Assembly (NCBI GenBank): GCA_963785755.1
Contig: CAWAXG010000031.1
Span: 310,001-374,000, forward strand
DNA: 64,000 bases
Direction of reading: 5' to 3'
Source of the DNA: JACCXG01 sp963785755
GTDB taxonomy: Bacteria > Acidobacteriota > Vicinamibacteria > Vicinamibacterales > 2-12-FULL-66-21
The notes below the pieces were generated by a model. The model searched no databases. It was given only the letters and a program-made list of their open reading frames with translations, and was not told the origin of the DNA. Positions within the stretch are counted from its first letter, which is position 1. Every line of letters begins with the position of its first letter. Positions 36,733 through 45,922 of this stretch are shown here, piece by piece. The translations under genes were made by a program, and so were the position numbers.

Positions 36733-37715
36733 GCACCAGCACCGTCAAGTGGGGAATGATCGGCTGCGGCGACGTCACGGAAGTCAAGAGCGGACCCGGG
36801 CTGCGCAAGGCCTCCGGTTCCGCTCTCGTCGCCGCGATGCGCCGCGACGTCGAGAAAGCTCGTGACTATGCCAATCGGCATGGCATTCCACGCGTTCATG
36901 CGACCGCCGCCGCGCTGATCGACGATCCGGAGGTCGATGCGGTGTACATCGCGACGCCGCCGTCGAGCCACTGCGAGCTGGCCCTGCGCGTGGCGTCGGC
37001 AGGAAAACCCTGCCTGGTGGAGAAGCCGATGGCCATGACGCACGGCGAGTGCCTGCAGATGGTCGACGCGTTCCGCGCCGCCGGCGTGCCGCTCTGGGTC
37101 GCCTACTACCGCCGCGCGCTTCCGCGCTTTCTCCTCGTGCGCCAGTTGCTGACCGAAGGCGCGATCGGCCGCGTCACGTCGGTGCACGTCGAGGTCTTCC
37201 AGCCACTCGCCACCGGCGAACAGGCGCGAAACTGGCGCTTCGATCCGGCGACCGCGGGCGCCGGTCTCTTCTTCGATCTCGCCTCGCATTGTGTCGACCT
37301 GCTGGATTTCCTGATCGCCCCCGTCGTCGAGGCGTCGGGCATCGCGCTGAACACCGGCCATGCCTACGACGCCGAAGACGTCGTGGTCGCGACGTTCAAG
37401 TTGAGTGGAGACGTGGCCGCGACAGGGATCTGGAACTTCAACGCGCCGGAAAAGCGGGACAGCATTCTGATCAGCGGCACAGGGGGGGAGATCCGTACGC
37501 CGGTGTTCGCCGATGAGGATGTGATCGTCAGGAGCCGCGGCGCGGATGTCGTGCACAACGTCCGCAATCCGCCGCACGTCCATCAGCCGCTGGTGCAGAC
37601 GATCGTCGACGAGCTGCGCGGGCAGGGCCGATGCGAGTCGACGGCCGACAGCGGCGCCCGCGCATCATGGGTTCTGGATCGGTGTGTTGAAGGGTTCTAT
37701 GTCAGGCGGGCCTGA
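36729..37715 (+). CDS. Gfo/Idh/MocA family oxidoreductase
   Basis: 328 residues, with AAGGAG before ATG 36729. Rossmann NAD(P) site WGMIGCGDVTEVK, then VYIATPPSSHCELAL and the catalytic EKPMA lysine (CLVEKPMAM). The C-terminal domain has GAGLFFDLASHCVDLLDFL with the conserved D..H pair. It oxidises or reduces sugars or inositol-like polyols at a ring carbon, or forms 3-keto sugars. It is coupled to the VWFA gene by a 4-base overlap. The 3' end lies inside a strong hairpin. Confidence 0.92.
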   Translation: MSTSTVKWGMIGCGDVTEVKSGPGLRKASGSALVAAMRRDVEKARDYANRHGIPRVHATAAALIDDPEVDAVYIATPPSSHCELALRVASAGKPCLVEKPMAMTHGECLQMVDAFRAAGVPLWVAYYRRALPRFLLVRQLLTEGAIGRVTSVHVEVFQPLATGEQARNWRFDPATAGAGLFFDLASHCVDLLDFLIAPVVEASGIALNTGHAYDAEDVVVATFKLSGDVAATGIWNFNAPEKRDSILISGTGGEIRTPVFADEDVIVRSRGADVVHNVRNPPHVHQPLVQTIVDELRGQGRCESTADSGARASWVLDRCVEGFYVRRA

Positions 37716-37728
37716 TATAGAACCCTTC
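37689..37728 (+). terminator. 18-base hairpin spanning the oxidoreductase stop codon
   Basis: The arms at 37689-37706 (GAAGGGTTCTATGTCAGG) and 37711-37728 pair at 17 of 18 positions with a 4-base loop. The TGA stop (37713-37715) lies in the right arm. The stem encodes the last residues and abuts the GGTTCA array. It may stop transcription or protect the 3' end. Confidence 0.65.
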
Positions 37729-37735
37729 GTCAGTC

Positions 37736-37894
37736 GGTTCAAAGGTTCAAGAGTTCAGTGGTTCAGGGGTTCGGGTTCAGGGGTTCGATGGTTCAGGGGT
37801 TCACGGCCGCTGAACTCATGAACCATGGAACCTCTGAACTCCCGAACTCCTGAACCCGAACCAGTGAACCTTTGAACCCCTGAACCCTTGAACC
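37736..37894. repeat. GGTTCA word palindrome, copy B
   Basis: The left arm has GGTTCAAAGGTTCAAGAG-type units to about 37802, and the right arm CCTGAACC / CTTGAACC units to 37894. It fills the gap between two convergent genes, the Gfo/Idh oxidoreductase and the beta-helix protein. Confidence 0.92.
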
Positions 37895-37906
37895 GGCTCT
37901 GTCCAA

Positions 37907-39481
37907 TCAATATCCAATGTCCGCGATCGCACCGGCCCCCAAGCGTGCCCGAAGCTGTGCGAGATAGAGACTAGCCGGAACGACCGCCACGCCTGGCGAT
38001 TCCCATGTCTCCGACGGAATATCCGGAATCGGGATCGGATTGCCGTGCCACAGGATGGGAGACGGCCGGCCGGTGCAGCCGATGCACCAGTTCTTCGCGC
38101 CCGGCGGCTGCTGGATGAGGAGGTAGTCCGCCTTCACGTTCCACGCCACGGCCCAGCCGATGCTCCAGCCATGGCCGGAACCTGCGTACTCGCGGTTCGA
38201 GAAGGCGACGTTGGGCCGGCGGTCCGTGCCGTTCGTGAATTCGCTGCTGTCGACGAGCAATCCGGTCGCCCAGCGCTGATGCGGCGCCACGCCGGCTTCA
38301 TCACTCTTGAAATGGAGGATGACGTTGGGACCGGTCACGGCCTGCTGCGTCACGATCGGCCAGACGCGCTTGCCGATCACGCTCGAGCGGTGCACGAGCA
38401 CCTGCGTGCCCGAGATCGCGATGTCAGCAGGCGAAGCTGCGCCGCTGAAGGGCAGCGAGTGCCGGATGTGCACGTCCTCGAGCGTCACACGGCGGACCGT
38501 GTGGCCGATGGTGATGGTGTTCTGCGTATCGTCGACCGCGATGTCGCGGACCCAGCCGTCGCCGAGCGCGTTCATCCGCAGCAGGGTGTACTGGCTTTCG
38601 GAAATCGGCACGTCCTTCGCGGGCACGGTCACGCGCATCGACTCGAAGCCGGCCTGCTCGATGCGTCCGGGGAACGTGTACTTCACGAGCGTGGCGCCCG
38701 GCGGATTCAGGTGCGCGGCGTCGAGCGAATCGGAGAGTGGCACGTCGAGGGTGACGCGGGTGCCGGCCACGGATTTCACGACGCGATCGGTGTTGATGAT
38801 GGTGCCGGCCTTGATCCACGTCTGCGGCTTGCCATCGCGACTGAGCTTGTCCATCTCCATGAACCGGATCCAGGCGTCGGTGACCGGCCGCTGAATCACG
38901 ACGGTGTCGCCCGGCTGGAGACCCGCTGCCGAATCGACGGTGACGGAGCTGGCGCCCGACGGCACGTAGTTGTCGGTAATCGCGTAGATCTTCGCGTCGA
39001 GCTGCCACGAGCCCGTTCCACTGATGTCGAGGAAGCGATGCGGCGGTCCTCCGACGCGGATCACGGTGCCCTCGTTGCCCGACCCGCTGCCGCGCAGCAC
39101 CACGCCGCTGGCGCCGATCTTCAGTGGTCCGTTCACCTCGTATGTGCCGCGCTGCAGCAGCACCGCGCCGCGAATGCCGTCCGCATCGGGCGCCAGCCGG
39201 GACACTTCGTCGATCGCCGTCTGGATCCGTAGCGTGTTGTCGCCGGCGATCGGCTCGAGCGTGCGGACATTGCGTACGGCGGGCAGTCTCACGCCGCCGC
39301 CCCTGTATCCGGCGTGTGAGAAATCCATGATCCGGTTGCCGCGCCCGTCGGTCGCGTACTGCAGCTTCTGGTCCGGGCCGGTTGAAACCCACTTCGACGT
39401 CGGTGACGTCTGAGCCGCCGGGGTGAGGATGGCGACAGCAGCCACGACGGCTGCCAGACGCGACACGGACCTCTCGCTCAT
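37907..39481 (-). CDS. Secreted beta-helix protein, pectate-lyase-like
   Basis: 524 residues from ATG 39481, with signal peptide LAAVVAAVAILTPAAQ. FSHAGYRGGGVRLP near residue 45 and the later GAVLLQRGTYEVNGPLKIG are typical of Pectate_lyase_3/right-handed parallel beta-helix proteins. Repeating strands (VVLRGSGSGNEGTVIRVGG) follow. Its role is probably polysaccharide binding or lysis outside the cytoplasm. It is the last gene of an operon. Its ATG overlaps the stop of the muconolactone-isomerase-like gene by 4 bases. Confidence 0.8.
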   Translation of the reverse strand: MSERSVSRLAAVVAAVAILTPAAQTSPTSKWVSTGPDQKLQYATDGRGNRIMDFSHAGYRGGGVRLPAVRNVRTLEPIAGDNTLRIQTAIDEVSRLAPDADGIRGAVLLQRGTYEVNGPLKIGASGVVLRGSGSGNEGTVIRVGGPPHRFLDISGTGSWQLDAKIYAITDNYVPSGASSVTVDSAAGLQPGDTVVIQRPVTDAWIRFMEMDKLSRDGKPQTWIKAGTIINTDRVVKSVAGTRVTLDVPLSDSLDAAHLNPPGATLVKYTFPGRIEQAGFESMRVTVPAKDVPISESQYTLLRMNALGDGWVRDIAVDDTQNTITIGHTVRRVTLEDVHIRHSLPFSGAASPADIAISGTQVLVHRSSVIGKRVWPIVTQQAVTGPNVILHFKSDEAGVAPHQRWATGLLVDSSEFTNGTDRRPNVAFSNREYAGSGHGWSIGWAVAWNVKADYLLIQQPPGAKNWCIGCTGRPSPILWHGNPIPIPDIPSETWESPGVAVVPASLYLAQLRARLGAGAIADIGY

Positions 39482-39783
39482 CGGGGCGCCTTGTCCGGCG
39501 CTGGCGGGCCAAACCCTGCGTAGGGTTTCAGCGGAATGATGGAGATGTCGAGCATGCCGGCTCGAAAGAGCGGCAGGGTGTCGAGGCGGTCGCGGACGTG
39601 CTCTTCCGAGTCTGCCTCGATCAACAGGCACGCTCCCGGGACATCGCGACGATGCCAGAGATGGCGGAAGAAGCCTTCCGCGTACAGGACGCGCGCCTGG
39701 GCGACTTCGGCGTCGAGGCGCGCGGCGAATTCAGCTTCGGGAAAGCGCTCGGACAACCGGCGGGTCAGGATCAGGAACTGCAT
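39478..39783 (-). CDS. Muconolactone isomerase-like small protein
   Basis: 101 residues from ATG 39783 (MQFLILTRRLSERFPEAEF). It has a ferredoxin-like pattern: FLILTRRL, then helix ARLDAEVAQARVLYAEG, strand GACLLIEADSEE, helix and DISIIPLKPYAGF. This matches the muconolactone delta-isomerase/YciI-like superfamily. Here it sits between a PQQ dehydrogenase and a beta-helix protein in one operon, so it may act on an oxidised sugar or lactone rather than on muconolactone. This substrate is inference. Confidence 0.78.
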   Translation of the reverse strand: MQFLILTRRLSERFPEAEFAARLDAEVAQARVLYAEGFFRHLWHRRDVPGACLLIEADSEEHVRDRLDTLPLFRAGMLDISIIPLKPYAGFGPPAPDKAPR

Positions 39784-39793
39784 GGCGTCATCA

Positions 39794-41991
39794 TCACGGT
39801 CTCTTTGTTGTCCGTTCGCGCGGCAGCGCGAACGCGTAGTAGCCCTGCGCCTCGGGCTTGCCTGGAACATACGCGATGTTTCCGGGCGGCGGCGTGCTCG
39901 ACCCGGATGCGCAAAAGACGACGAAGTGGCGGCCGCCGGATTCGTAGACGGCGGCGATGCCTTCCGGATTGGCGTCCAGCTCGCGTTCCCAGAGCACCTT
40001 GCCGGTGTCCGTGTCGAATGCGCGAACGGTGGCGTCTCCCCACGTGCCGATGAAGATCAGGCCACCCGCCGTGACGACCGGGCCGTTGCGATGGATCCGT
40101 TCGGGACTGCCCGTATTCCTGATTCCCTTCGCGGCGAGCGCGCGAACGTTGCCGAGCGGCACTCGCCATTTGATCGTCCCATGATTGAGGTCGTACGCGA
40201 CGATCTGGGCCCATGGCGGACTGATCGCGGGCAGGCCGTTGTTGGCGCGGAACAGGGTGCCGAGAGGACCGAAGAACCGCGTCATGCCTTCGACCGCTGG
40301 CAGTGGGCGGGGCGCGCCAGGTCCGCCGGCGGCGCCGGCGACCGGATCGGCGAGGTAGGCGAGCAGGCTCTCGAGCTGCCGTTCCGGCATCGCCTGTTCC
40401 AGAAACGCCGGCATCTGATTCTGCCCGGCACGAATCACCTTCCGGATGCGCTCGGGTCCCAGCGTCTTCAGATCGATCAACGTCGTCCGATCCATCGAGC
40501 GGATCGCCGGCGGCTCCGGCTGGCCGTGGCAGCTTTCGCACAGCCGCTGATACACGCCGCGTCCACGCTGCGGCGGCGTTCCTCCTTCTTCGTACGCGGG
40601 GATCACCTGGCTCGCGCAGTCGGTGAATGGCCGGCTGATCGGATGAACGCACGTAGAGCATGCCGGTCGTGGGATCGGCAGCGCTGCCGCCCCAGTTCGA
40701 GCCGCCGAACTCACCTGGGATCGAGATCTGGTCTCGCGTCAGCTGTCTGCGGCGTGAACAGGCCTTCGTTGCGCGCGTTCTGCAGCAGGACCTTCAGACG
40801 CTCGCGTTCGGCCTCGTCGAGGTGCGGATTGATGTCGTCGGCGGTGAACGTCTGCCGCGCGAACGGCGGGGGATTGGTGGGGAAGGGCTGCGTCGGCCAC
40901 GTCTCTTCGCCGGGGACATCGCTCTTCGGGACCGGACGCTCTTCGATCGGCCAGATCGGCGCGCCGGTCGACGCGATCGAAGACGTAGAGGAACCCGAAC
41001 TTCGTCGGCTGCGCCACGACGTCGACGGGCTTGCCATTCGCGGCGCATCGTCAGCAGCTTCGGCGCCGTGGTCAGGTCGTAATCCCAGAGATCGTGGTGG
41101 ACCGACCTGAAAGTGCCACGAGCCGCTTCCCGGTCCGCGCGTCGAGCGCCAGCAGGCGAATTGCCGAACAGGTTCGCGCCCTTGCGATCGCCGCCAAAGC
41201 TGTCGTGCGTCGGCGATCCGAGCGGGAGGTAGGCGATCGCCGCGCTTCTCGTCGATCGAGATCTCGCCCCACGCGTTGGCGCCGCCGGCCCACTGCCATG
41301 CGTCCTTCGGCCAGGTGTCGTAGCCGAACTCGCCGGGATGCGGAATCGTGTGAAACGTCCAGACCAGCTTCCCGGTGATGACGTCGAAGGCGCGGATGTC
41401 GCCCGGCGGGGACCCGTAAAGCTCGCCGGTGTTCGATCCCGTGATGAAGAGGTTCTCGAACACGCGGCCTGGGCGTGCCGCTCGGACCGCCGAGCGGGCG
41501 ATGCGCGCCGTCGCGCATGTTGACGCGGCCGCTTGTCGCCGAACGAGTCGATCGGTTCGCCGGTCAGCGCGTCCAGCGCGCGAAGGGAACCGCCGGCCGC
41601 GAAGATCAGCCGCGGGTCGCGACGGTCGCGTGCTCTCCCAGTAGTTGATCCCGCGGTTGCCAGGGCCGCCGCCCTCGAGTACGTGCGACCAGATCTGCTT
41701 TCCCCGTGCCGGCGTCGAGCGCGACGATCGCGTTCCTCGGCCCGAGCACGTACATCACGTTGTCGACGACGAGCGGATTGAAGCCGAAGTTCCCCTTGCG
41801 ATCCGGGACCGGGAAGGTCCAGGCGAGTTCGAGCTGACTGACATTGGCCTTGGTGATCTGCGTCAGCGCCGAGTACTGCATCGAGTCCGGAGATCCGCCG
41901 TAGTCGCTCCACGTCGTGTACGGCGGCTTCACCGTCTGCGCCTGCAGGCCGGCGAGCGCGAGCACGACGGTCAGCAAGCCGCCTGTTTCAT
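39794..41991 (-). pseudogene. PQQ-dependent dehydrogenase with inserted heme c domain (about 12 extra bases)
   Basis: Start ATG overlaps the ThuA-type gene's stop (ATGA, 41988-41991). Propeller opening PPYTTWSDYGGSPDSMQYS, later LWERELDANPEG, with a cytochrome c motif CESCHG between propeller parts. The order of all segments matches the intact paralogs at 52564 and 60371. Reading them needs +1 steps near 41699, 41630, 41531, 41470, 41240, 41157, 41120, 41106, 41040, 40970, 40745 and 40608, plus a break in the signal peptide near 41980. The last 800 bases are clean. Each repair restores paralog-like sequence, such as KRLWHF. Either the assembly has uncorrected insertions or the gene decays by insertion only. 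Confidence 0.85.
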
Positions 41992-43836
41992 TGCTGGCTT
42001 CCCTTGCGCGTCTGCCTGGCGCTGGGGGTCGCGTCGGCGTCGAGGTCGCCGAGGATGTACTGGATTGCGGCCAGCAGGTGCTGGGTCCACCGCTGATCGG
42101 TGTAGAAGATGTTCGTATGACCGAGCGGCGTGAAGTAGGTCCGGCCCTTGCCGAAGGTCTTGATCCACGCCACGCCGTAGTCCTGATCCGGCCTGGTGCA
42201 CTGGTTGCAGAATCGATTCGCGGTCGCGCGATCCGATTTCTCGACGTCGATGGTCAGGAGGATGTGCTGCTTCTCGCGTGAGTAGGGCGAGTACGGCAGG
42301 AAAGATGTAGAACTCGTCGGTGTGCTCGAAGCTCGCGCCCCCGAAGCTCTTCGTGAGCGGGCTGTTGGCGTCTTCCACCTTGAGCACCTGTTTCTCGATG
42401 CGATGCGCGCCGGCCCAGCCGCCCATCATGTCGGCGAACTCCGGCCAGTTGTTGTTGGCATAGGTGACGGCATGATGGCCGCCGATGCCTCCGCCCTCTC
42501 GAACGAAGCGCAGGAGGCCTTCGCGCACTTCCGGATCGTTGTGCACCATGCCGCAGACGTTGTTGAAGTAGATCGCGTCGAACTCCTTCACCTTGGGATA
42601 CTTCAGCAGCTCCGGATCGTTGCTGAAGATCGGCTCGAACGCGCCGGTCTGTTTGCCCATCAGCTCCAGCAGATAGGTGCCGTGCGGGATCGTGGAGTGT
42701 CCCGAGTACATCTGGATGTCGGTGACCAGCAGCTTGCGCGGCTTCGCGGGCTTCGCGATCGCCTGACGGGGCGCGGCCGCCTCGATCTGCTGGCGCATCT
42801 CCGGCTCGAGGCGGTCGGCGCCGCGGATTTTGCCCGCCGGCGTGTCGAGCATCGCCCGCACCCGCGCCGCCATCGCCGGCCACATCACGCGCTCGAACGC
42901 GGTGACGTTCTTCATCAGGTCGGCTTCGGACGCGCCGGTCGATTCGATCACGATCGACAGCGGCTTGACTCCGGCGCGGTAGGCGGCCAGAAAGAAATCA
43001 GCAATGCCTCCCGCACCCTCGCCAAGCGGGACGGGACGTCCTTTCGCGCCGAGCGCGCTGCGATCGGACGCGCGCACCAGCAGCAGCCGGTCTTTTACCG
43101 CGGCGAGCGCGTCCGCCGGCTTCACGCCGTCCTGGATCCAGCCGCCGAGATCCGCCGCGATGCCGAGCCGCTTGCCGCGCCCATCGAGCGACGCGAGCAC
43201 GGCCTTGGGATCGCTCCTGCTCTCCACCGCGACATTGATGCCGAACTCCTCGGCGAGCTTGTCCACCTCGGCGAGGTTCGCGGTATCGGCGCCGACCACG
43301 ATGAGAGGCACGTTGAGTGACTTGACGAGCTCGAAGACCTGCCGGCGCGCGGCTTCGTCGGCTCCGAGGCGATCGATGCGGTACGACAGGATCTGCTGAT
43401 TGAGCTCACGCAGGCGATAGACGACCGCGCCCCGCTCGCCTGGCTGCAGCCGGTGATCCAGCGGCTTGGGTACTTCGAAGCTCGTGATCTGTGCGCTCGA
43501 GGCCTCGACGCTCGTGACCGCGATGGGATGACCGTCGGCGCGGACGAGCGCCTCTGAAAACGTCAATCCCTTGATCGCCGTCGACGGCACGGCTACGCGC
43601 CAGCCGAACCACATGTTGTTGTCCGCGGCGCCGACCCGGATCGTGCCCAGGCTGGTGCCATTCGGACGCTGTGAGATCGAGGCGACCGGCTGCTGTCCGG
43701 GCGGCTGGGCGCCGCGGCCCTGTCCCTCCGCTCCGCCACGCCCGGCGCCTGTCCCAGCCGGGGGCGGCTGTTGAGCCAGGCCCGAGAATCCGGTCAGCGC
43801 GATCATGACGACGGCGGCGCGAATGGTGTGCTGCAT
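41988..43836 (-). CDS. TIM-barrel plus ThuA-domain protein 1 (one frameshift)
   Basis: ATG 43836 with a signal peptide (AAVVMIALTGFSGLAQ) and about 615 residues. An N-terminal linker is rich in Gly/Gln/Pro. A sugar-isomerase-like TIM barrel (about 120-320, FELVKSLNVPLIVVGAD) follows, then a ThuA domain (KLLVTDIQMYSGHSTIPH to HHAVTYANNNWPEF). Near 42296 one extra base moves the frame. Repaired, the end reads FPAYSPYSREKQHILLTIDV, then VAWIKTFGKGRTYFTPLGH, as in the paralog at 50726. It is the first gene of the operon with the PQQ dehydrogenase. It is exported and possibly acts on the oxidised product. ThuA proteins occur in 3-keto sugar pathways. Confidence 0.84.
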
Positions 43837-43894
43837 GGCTGTGCTCCAGGCCAACTTTACCGTTCAAGCACGCCGATTCTAGACTAAAAATAGA

Positions 43895-43967
43895 CCGGGG
43901 GGCTTCGCCCCGCCGCCTCGCGCGAAGCGCTCGGCGAGACCTCGCCGTAGCCTGGCGAAGGCGGGCC
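43895..43967. repeat. Dispersed GAAGCGCT..GGCGAGACCTCGCC element, copy 1
   Basis: GGGGGGCTTCGCCCC is followed by CCTCGCGCGAAGCGCT, GGCGAGACCTCGCCGTAGCC and GGCGAAGGCGGG. The same run of words occurs at 49316-49388, and the centre resembles the 11483/60013 repeats. It lies between divergent genes. Confidence 0.65.
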
Positions 43968-44041
43968 GGACCCCCATCGCCGTCGCTCGCGGGGCCCCGA
44001 TGCCCCGCTCCGCTCCGGCGGCCGCGCTGACGCGCGGACGG

Positions 44042-44089
44042 CCTTGACCGGAAGTTGAGTCGAAAAACTCAGATTCGAGCCGGTCAAGG
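44042..44089. promoter_or_regulatory. Perfect 10-base inverted repeat upstream of the isomerase gene
   Basis: CCTTGACCGG (44042-44051) and CCGGTCAAGG (44080-44089) pair perfectly. The 28-base interior holds a second stem (GAGT / ACTC around a CGAAAA loop). It is 46 bases before the start at 44136. It could be a leader structure or the operator of a regulator of sugar catabolism. Confidence 0.55.
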
Positions 44090-44135
44090 TGTCTAGACAG
44101 AATCGCCCCGCGGCATTTCTGAGAGAATCGGCGTC

Positions 44136-45092
44136 ATGACGAGCATCACCCGACGCGACTGGATCCGGACGGCGGCTGAGACCACGCTCGCGACGGTCAT
44201 CGCGGGCAGCACGGGCGTCTCGGCGGCGCAGCAAGCTGCGACCGGTGCAACCGGCACCACGGCCGCTCCACGACGGCGTGAGTTCTGTTTCTTCTCCAAG
44301 CACCTCGCCGAGCTCGACTGGAGCGATCTCGGACGCGCCGTCAAGGACGCCGGCTACGATGGCGTCGATCTCACCGTGCGGGCGGCCGGTCACGTGCTGC
44401 CGGAGAAGGCGGCCGCGGATCTGCCGCGCGCCCTGGAAGCGATCAAAGCCCAGGGTGTGACCGTGCCGATGGTGACGACCGATCTCGTCTCGGCGGCCAA
44501 TCCACACGCCAGGCCGCTGCTTCAGGCGGCCGCTCGCGGCGGCGTTCGCTATTTCAAGACCGGCTACTGGCGATACTCATCGTCGCCCGATGTCCGCGCG
44601 CAGCTGAATGCGACGGGGGAGGAGCTCACCGGCTTGACCGCGCTCGCGCGGGATTGCGGGATCGAGCTCGGGTTCCACAACCACACGTCTTACATCGGCG
44701 CCGCGCTCTGGGACGTCGCTCCCTTCATCGATCGGCTCGATCCGAAGTGGGCGGGCTACTACTTCGATCCGCGCCATGCGGTTGCCGAAGGCGGCGGCGG
44801 TGCGTGGAAGGCGGCGACGCATCTGGTCCTGCCGCGCCTCAAGATGGTGGCGCTCAAGGATTTCCTCTGGGCGAAGACCGACAAGGGCTGGCGCATCGAC
44901 AACTGCCCGATGGGCGCCGGGATGGTCGATTGGACGTGGATGGGCGCGGCGATCAACGGCGCCGGGTTCGCTGGACCGATATCGATCCACTTCGAGTACC
45001 AGATCCCCGGCAGCACCCAGCAGGAACGCACCCGGCGCACCCTCGAAGCCGCGGTCAAGGATCTCGCGTTCGCCCGGAAGGCGCTGGCCTAG
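44136..45092 (+). CDS. Tat-exported sugar phosphate isomerase/epimerase-like protein
   Basis: 318 residues. The Tat signal is TRRDWIRTAAETTLATVIAG (residues 5-24). The xylose-isomerase-like TIM barrel has the sequence order DYDG-type loop, then LTGLTALARDCGIELGFHNH, GYYFDPRHAVAEGG and a C-terminal IHFEYQIPGS. Metal ligands are suggested by the Glu/His/Asp positions in these segments. In Acidobacteriota such exported isomerases accompany Gfo/Idh and ThuA proteins in keto-sugar breakdown. It is a single gene ahead of the sigma factor gene. Confidence 0.9.
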   Translation: MTSITRRDWIRTAAETTLATVIAGSTGVSAAQQAATGATGTTAAPRRREFCFFSKHLAELDWSDLGRAVKDAGYDGVDLTVRAAGHVLPEKAAADLPRALEAIKAQGVTVPMVTTDLVSAANPHARPLLQAAARGGVRYFKTGYWRYSSSPDVRAQLNATGEELTGLTALARDCGIELGFHNHTSYIGAALWDVAPFIDRLDPKWAGYYFDPRHAVAEGGGGAWKAATHLVLPRLKMVALKDFLWAKTDKGWRIDNCPMGAGMVDWTWMGAAINGAGFAGPISIHFEYQIPGSTQQERTRRTLEAAVKDLAFARKALA

Positions 45093-45304
45093 CAGCGCCT
45101 CGACCGGTATTCCCTTCCCGAATCCGAGAAACGGCGTGGCCCGTCTCCCGGTAAATCCATCCCCCAACCTGCGCCGTAGTAAGAGTGGAGGCCATCCATG
45201 ACGGTCGAGGTCCTGATCACGGAAACAGACGACCTGGCCCGGTGCCAGGCGGCCTGACGAATGCGTTGGCCGAAGGGTGAGGGTATGATCCGCGCGGTTT
45301 GACG

Positions 45305-45922
45305 ATGTGGTTTCTTGCGGCGGTGATGGCTCCGATCGCCAGCGGCCAGCAGGCCGATGATGTCGCGTCGGTCGCGCGCGCGGCGGCCGGCGACGGCGCT
45401 GCGATCGCTTCGCTGTACGACGCGCACGGCCGGGCGATGTACTCGCTGGCGTTGCGTGTGCTTGCCGATGAAGCCGATGCCGAGGACGTACTCCAGGAAG
45501 TCTTCGCGCAGGTCTGGCGCCAGGCGTCACGCTACGACGCGAGGCGCGGCACCGTCGCCGCGTGGCTCCTGACGATCACGCGGACGCGCGCCATCGATCG
45601 GTTGCGCGCGCGCCGTGCCCGGCCCGACAGCGCCGCGGCGGCGGCGAACGAGGATGCGGACAGCAATCTGCCCGCCTCGTTCGTCGATCCCGGCGACGCG
45701 CTGGCCGCGGCGCGGGACGCTGAACGCGTCCGATCCGCCCTGCGTGAGCTCCCCGTGCTTCAGCGGCTGGCGATCGAGCTTGCCTATTTCGAGGGGCTGT
45801 CGCAGAGCGAGATTGCGGAGCGCCTCGAGCAGCCGCTGGGCACCATCAAGACACGCATTCGACTCGGATTGTTGAAGCTGCGTGACGCGCTGTCGGGCAG
45901 CGCGGCCGGAGGAACCATATGA
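45305..45922 (+). CDS. ECF-type RNA polymerase sigma factor (SigK-like)
   Basis: Region 2 (GRAMYSLALRVLADEADAED, then VLQEVFAQVW) and region 4 (LPVLQRLAIELAYFEGLSQ, then SEIAERLEQPLGTIKTRI) are clear. The start is uncertain: TTG 45299, ATG 45305 or ATG 45329 are in frame, and the first 15 residues are hydrophobic and not sigma-like, so the true start may be 45329. It overlaps the anti-sigma gene by 4 bases. The target regulon is unknown but may include the receptor just downstream. Confidence 0.9.
   Translation: MWFLAAVMAPIASGQQADDVASVARAAAGDGAAIASLYDAHGRAMYSLALRVLADEADAEDVLQEVFAQVWRQASRYDARRGTVAAWLLTITRTRAIDRLRARRARPDSAAAAANEDADSNLPASFVDPGDALAAARDAERVRSALRELPVLQRLAIELAYFEGLSQSEIAERLEQPLGTIKTRIRLGLLKLRDALSGSAAGGTI

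Noticed and set aside
45198..45257. An 18-codon leader ORF before the sigma factor gene
   Set aside because: No ribosome binding site or conserved pattern. A chance frame is as likely.
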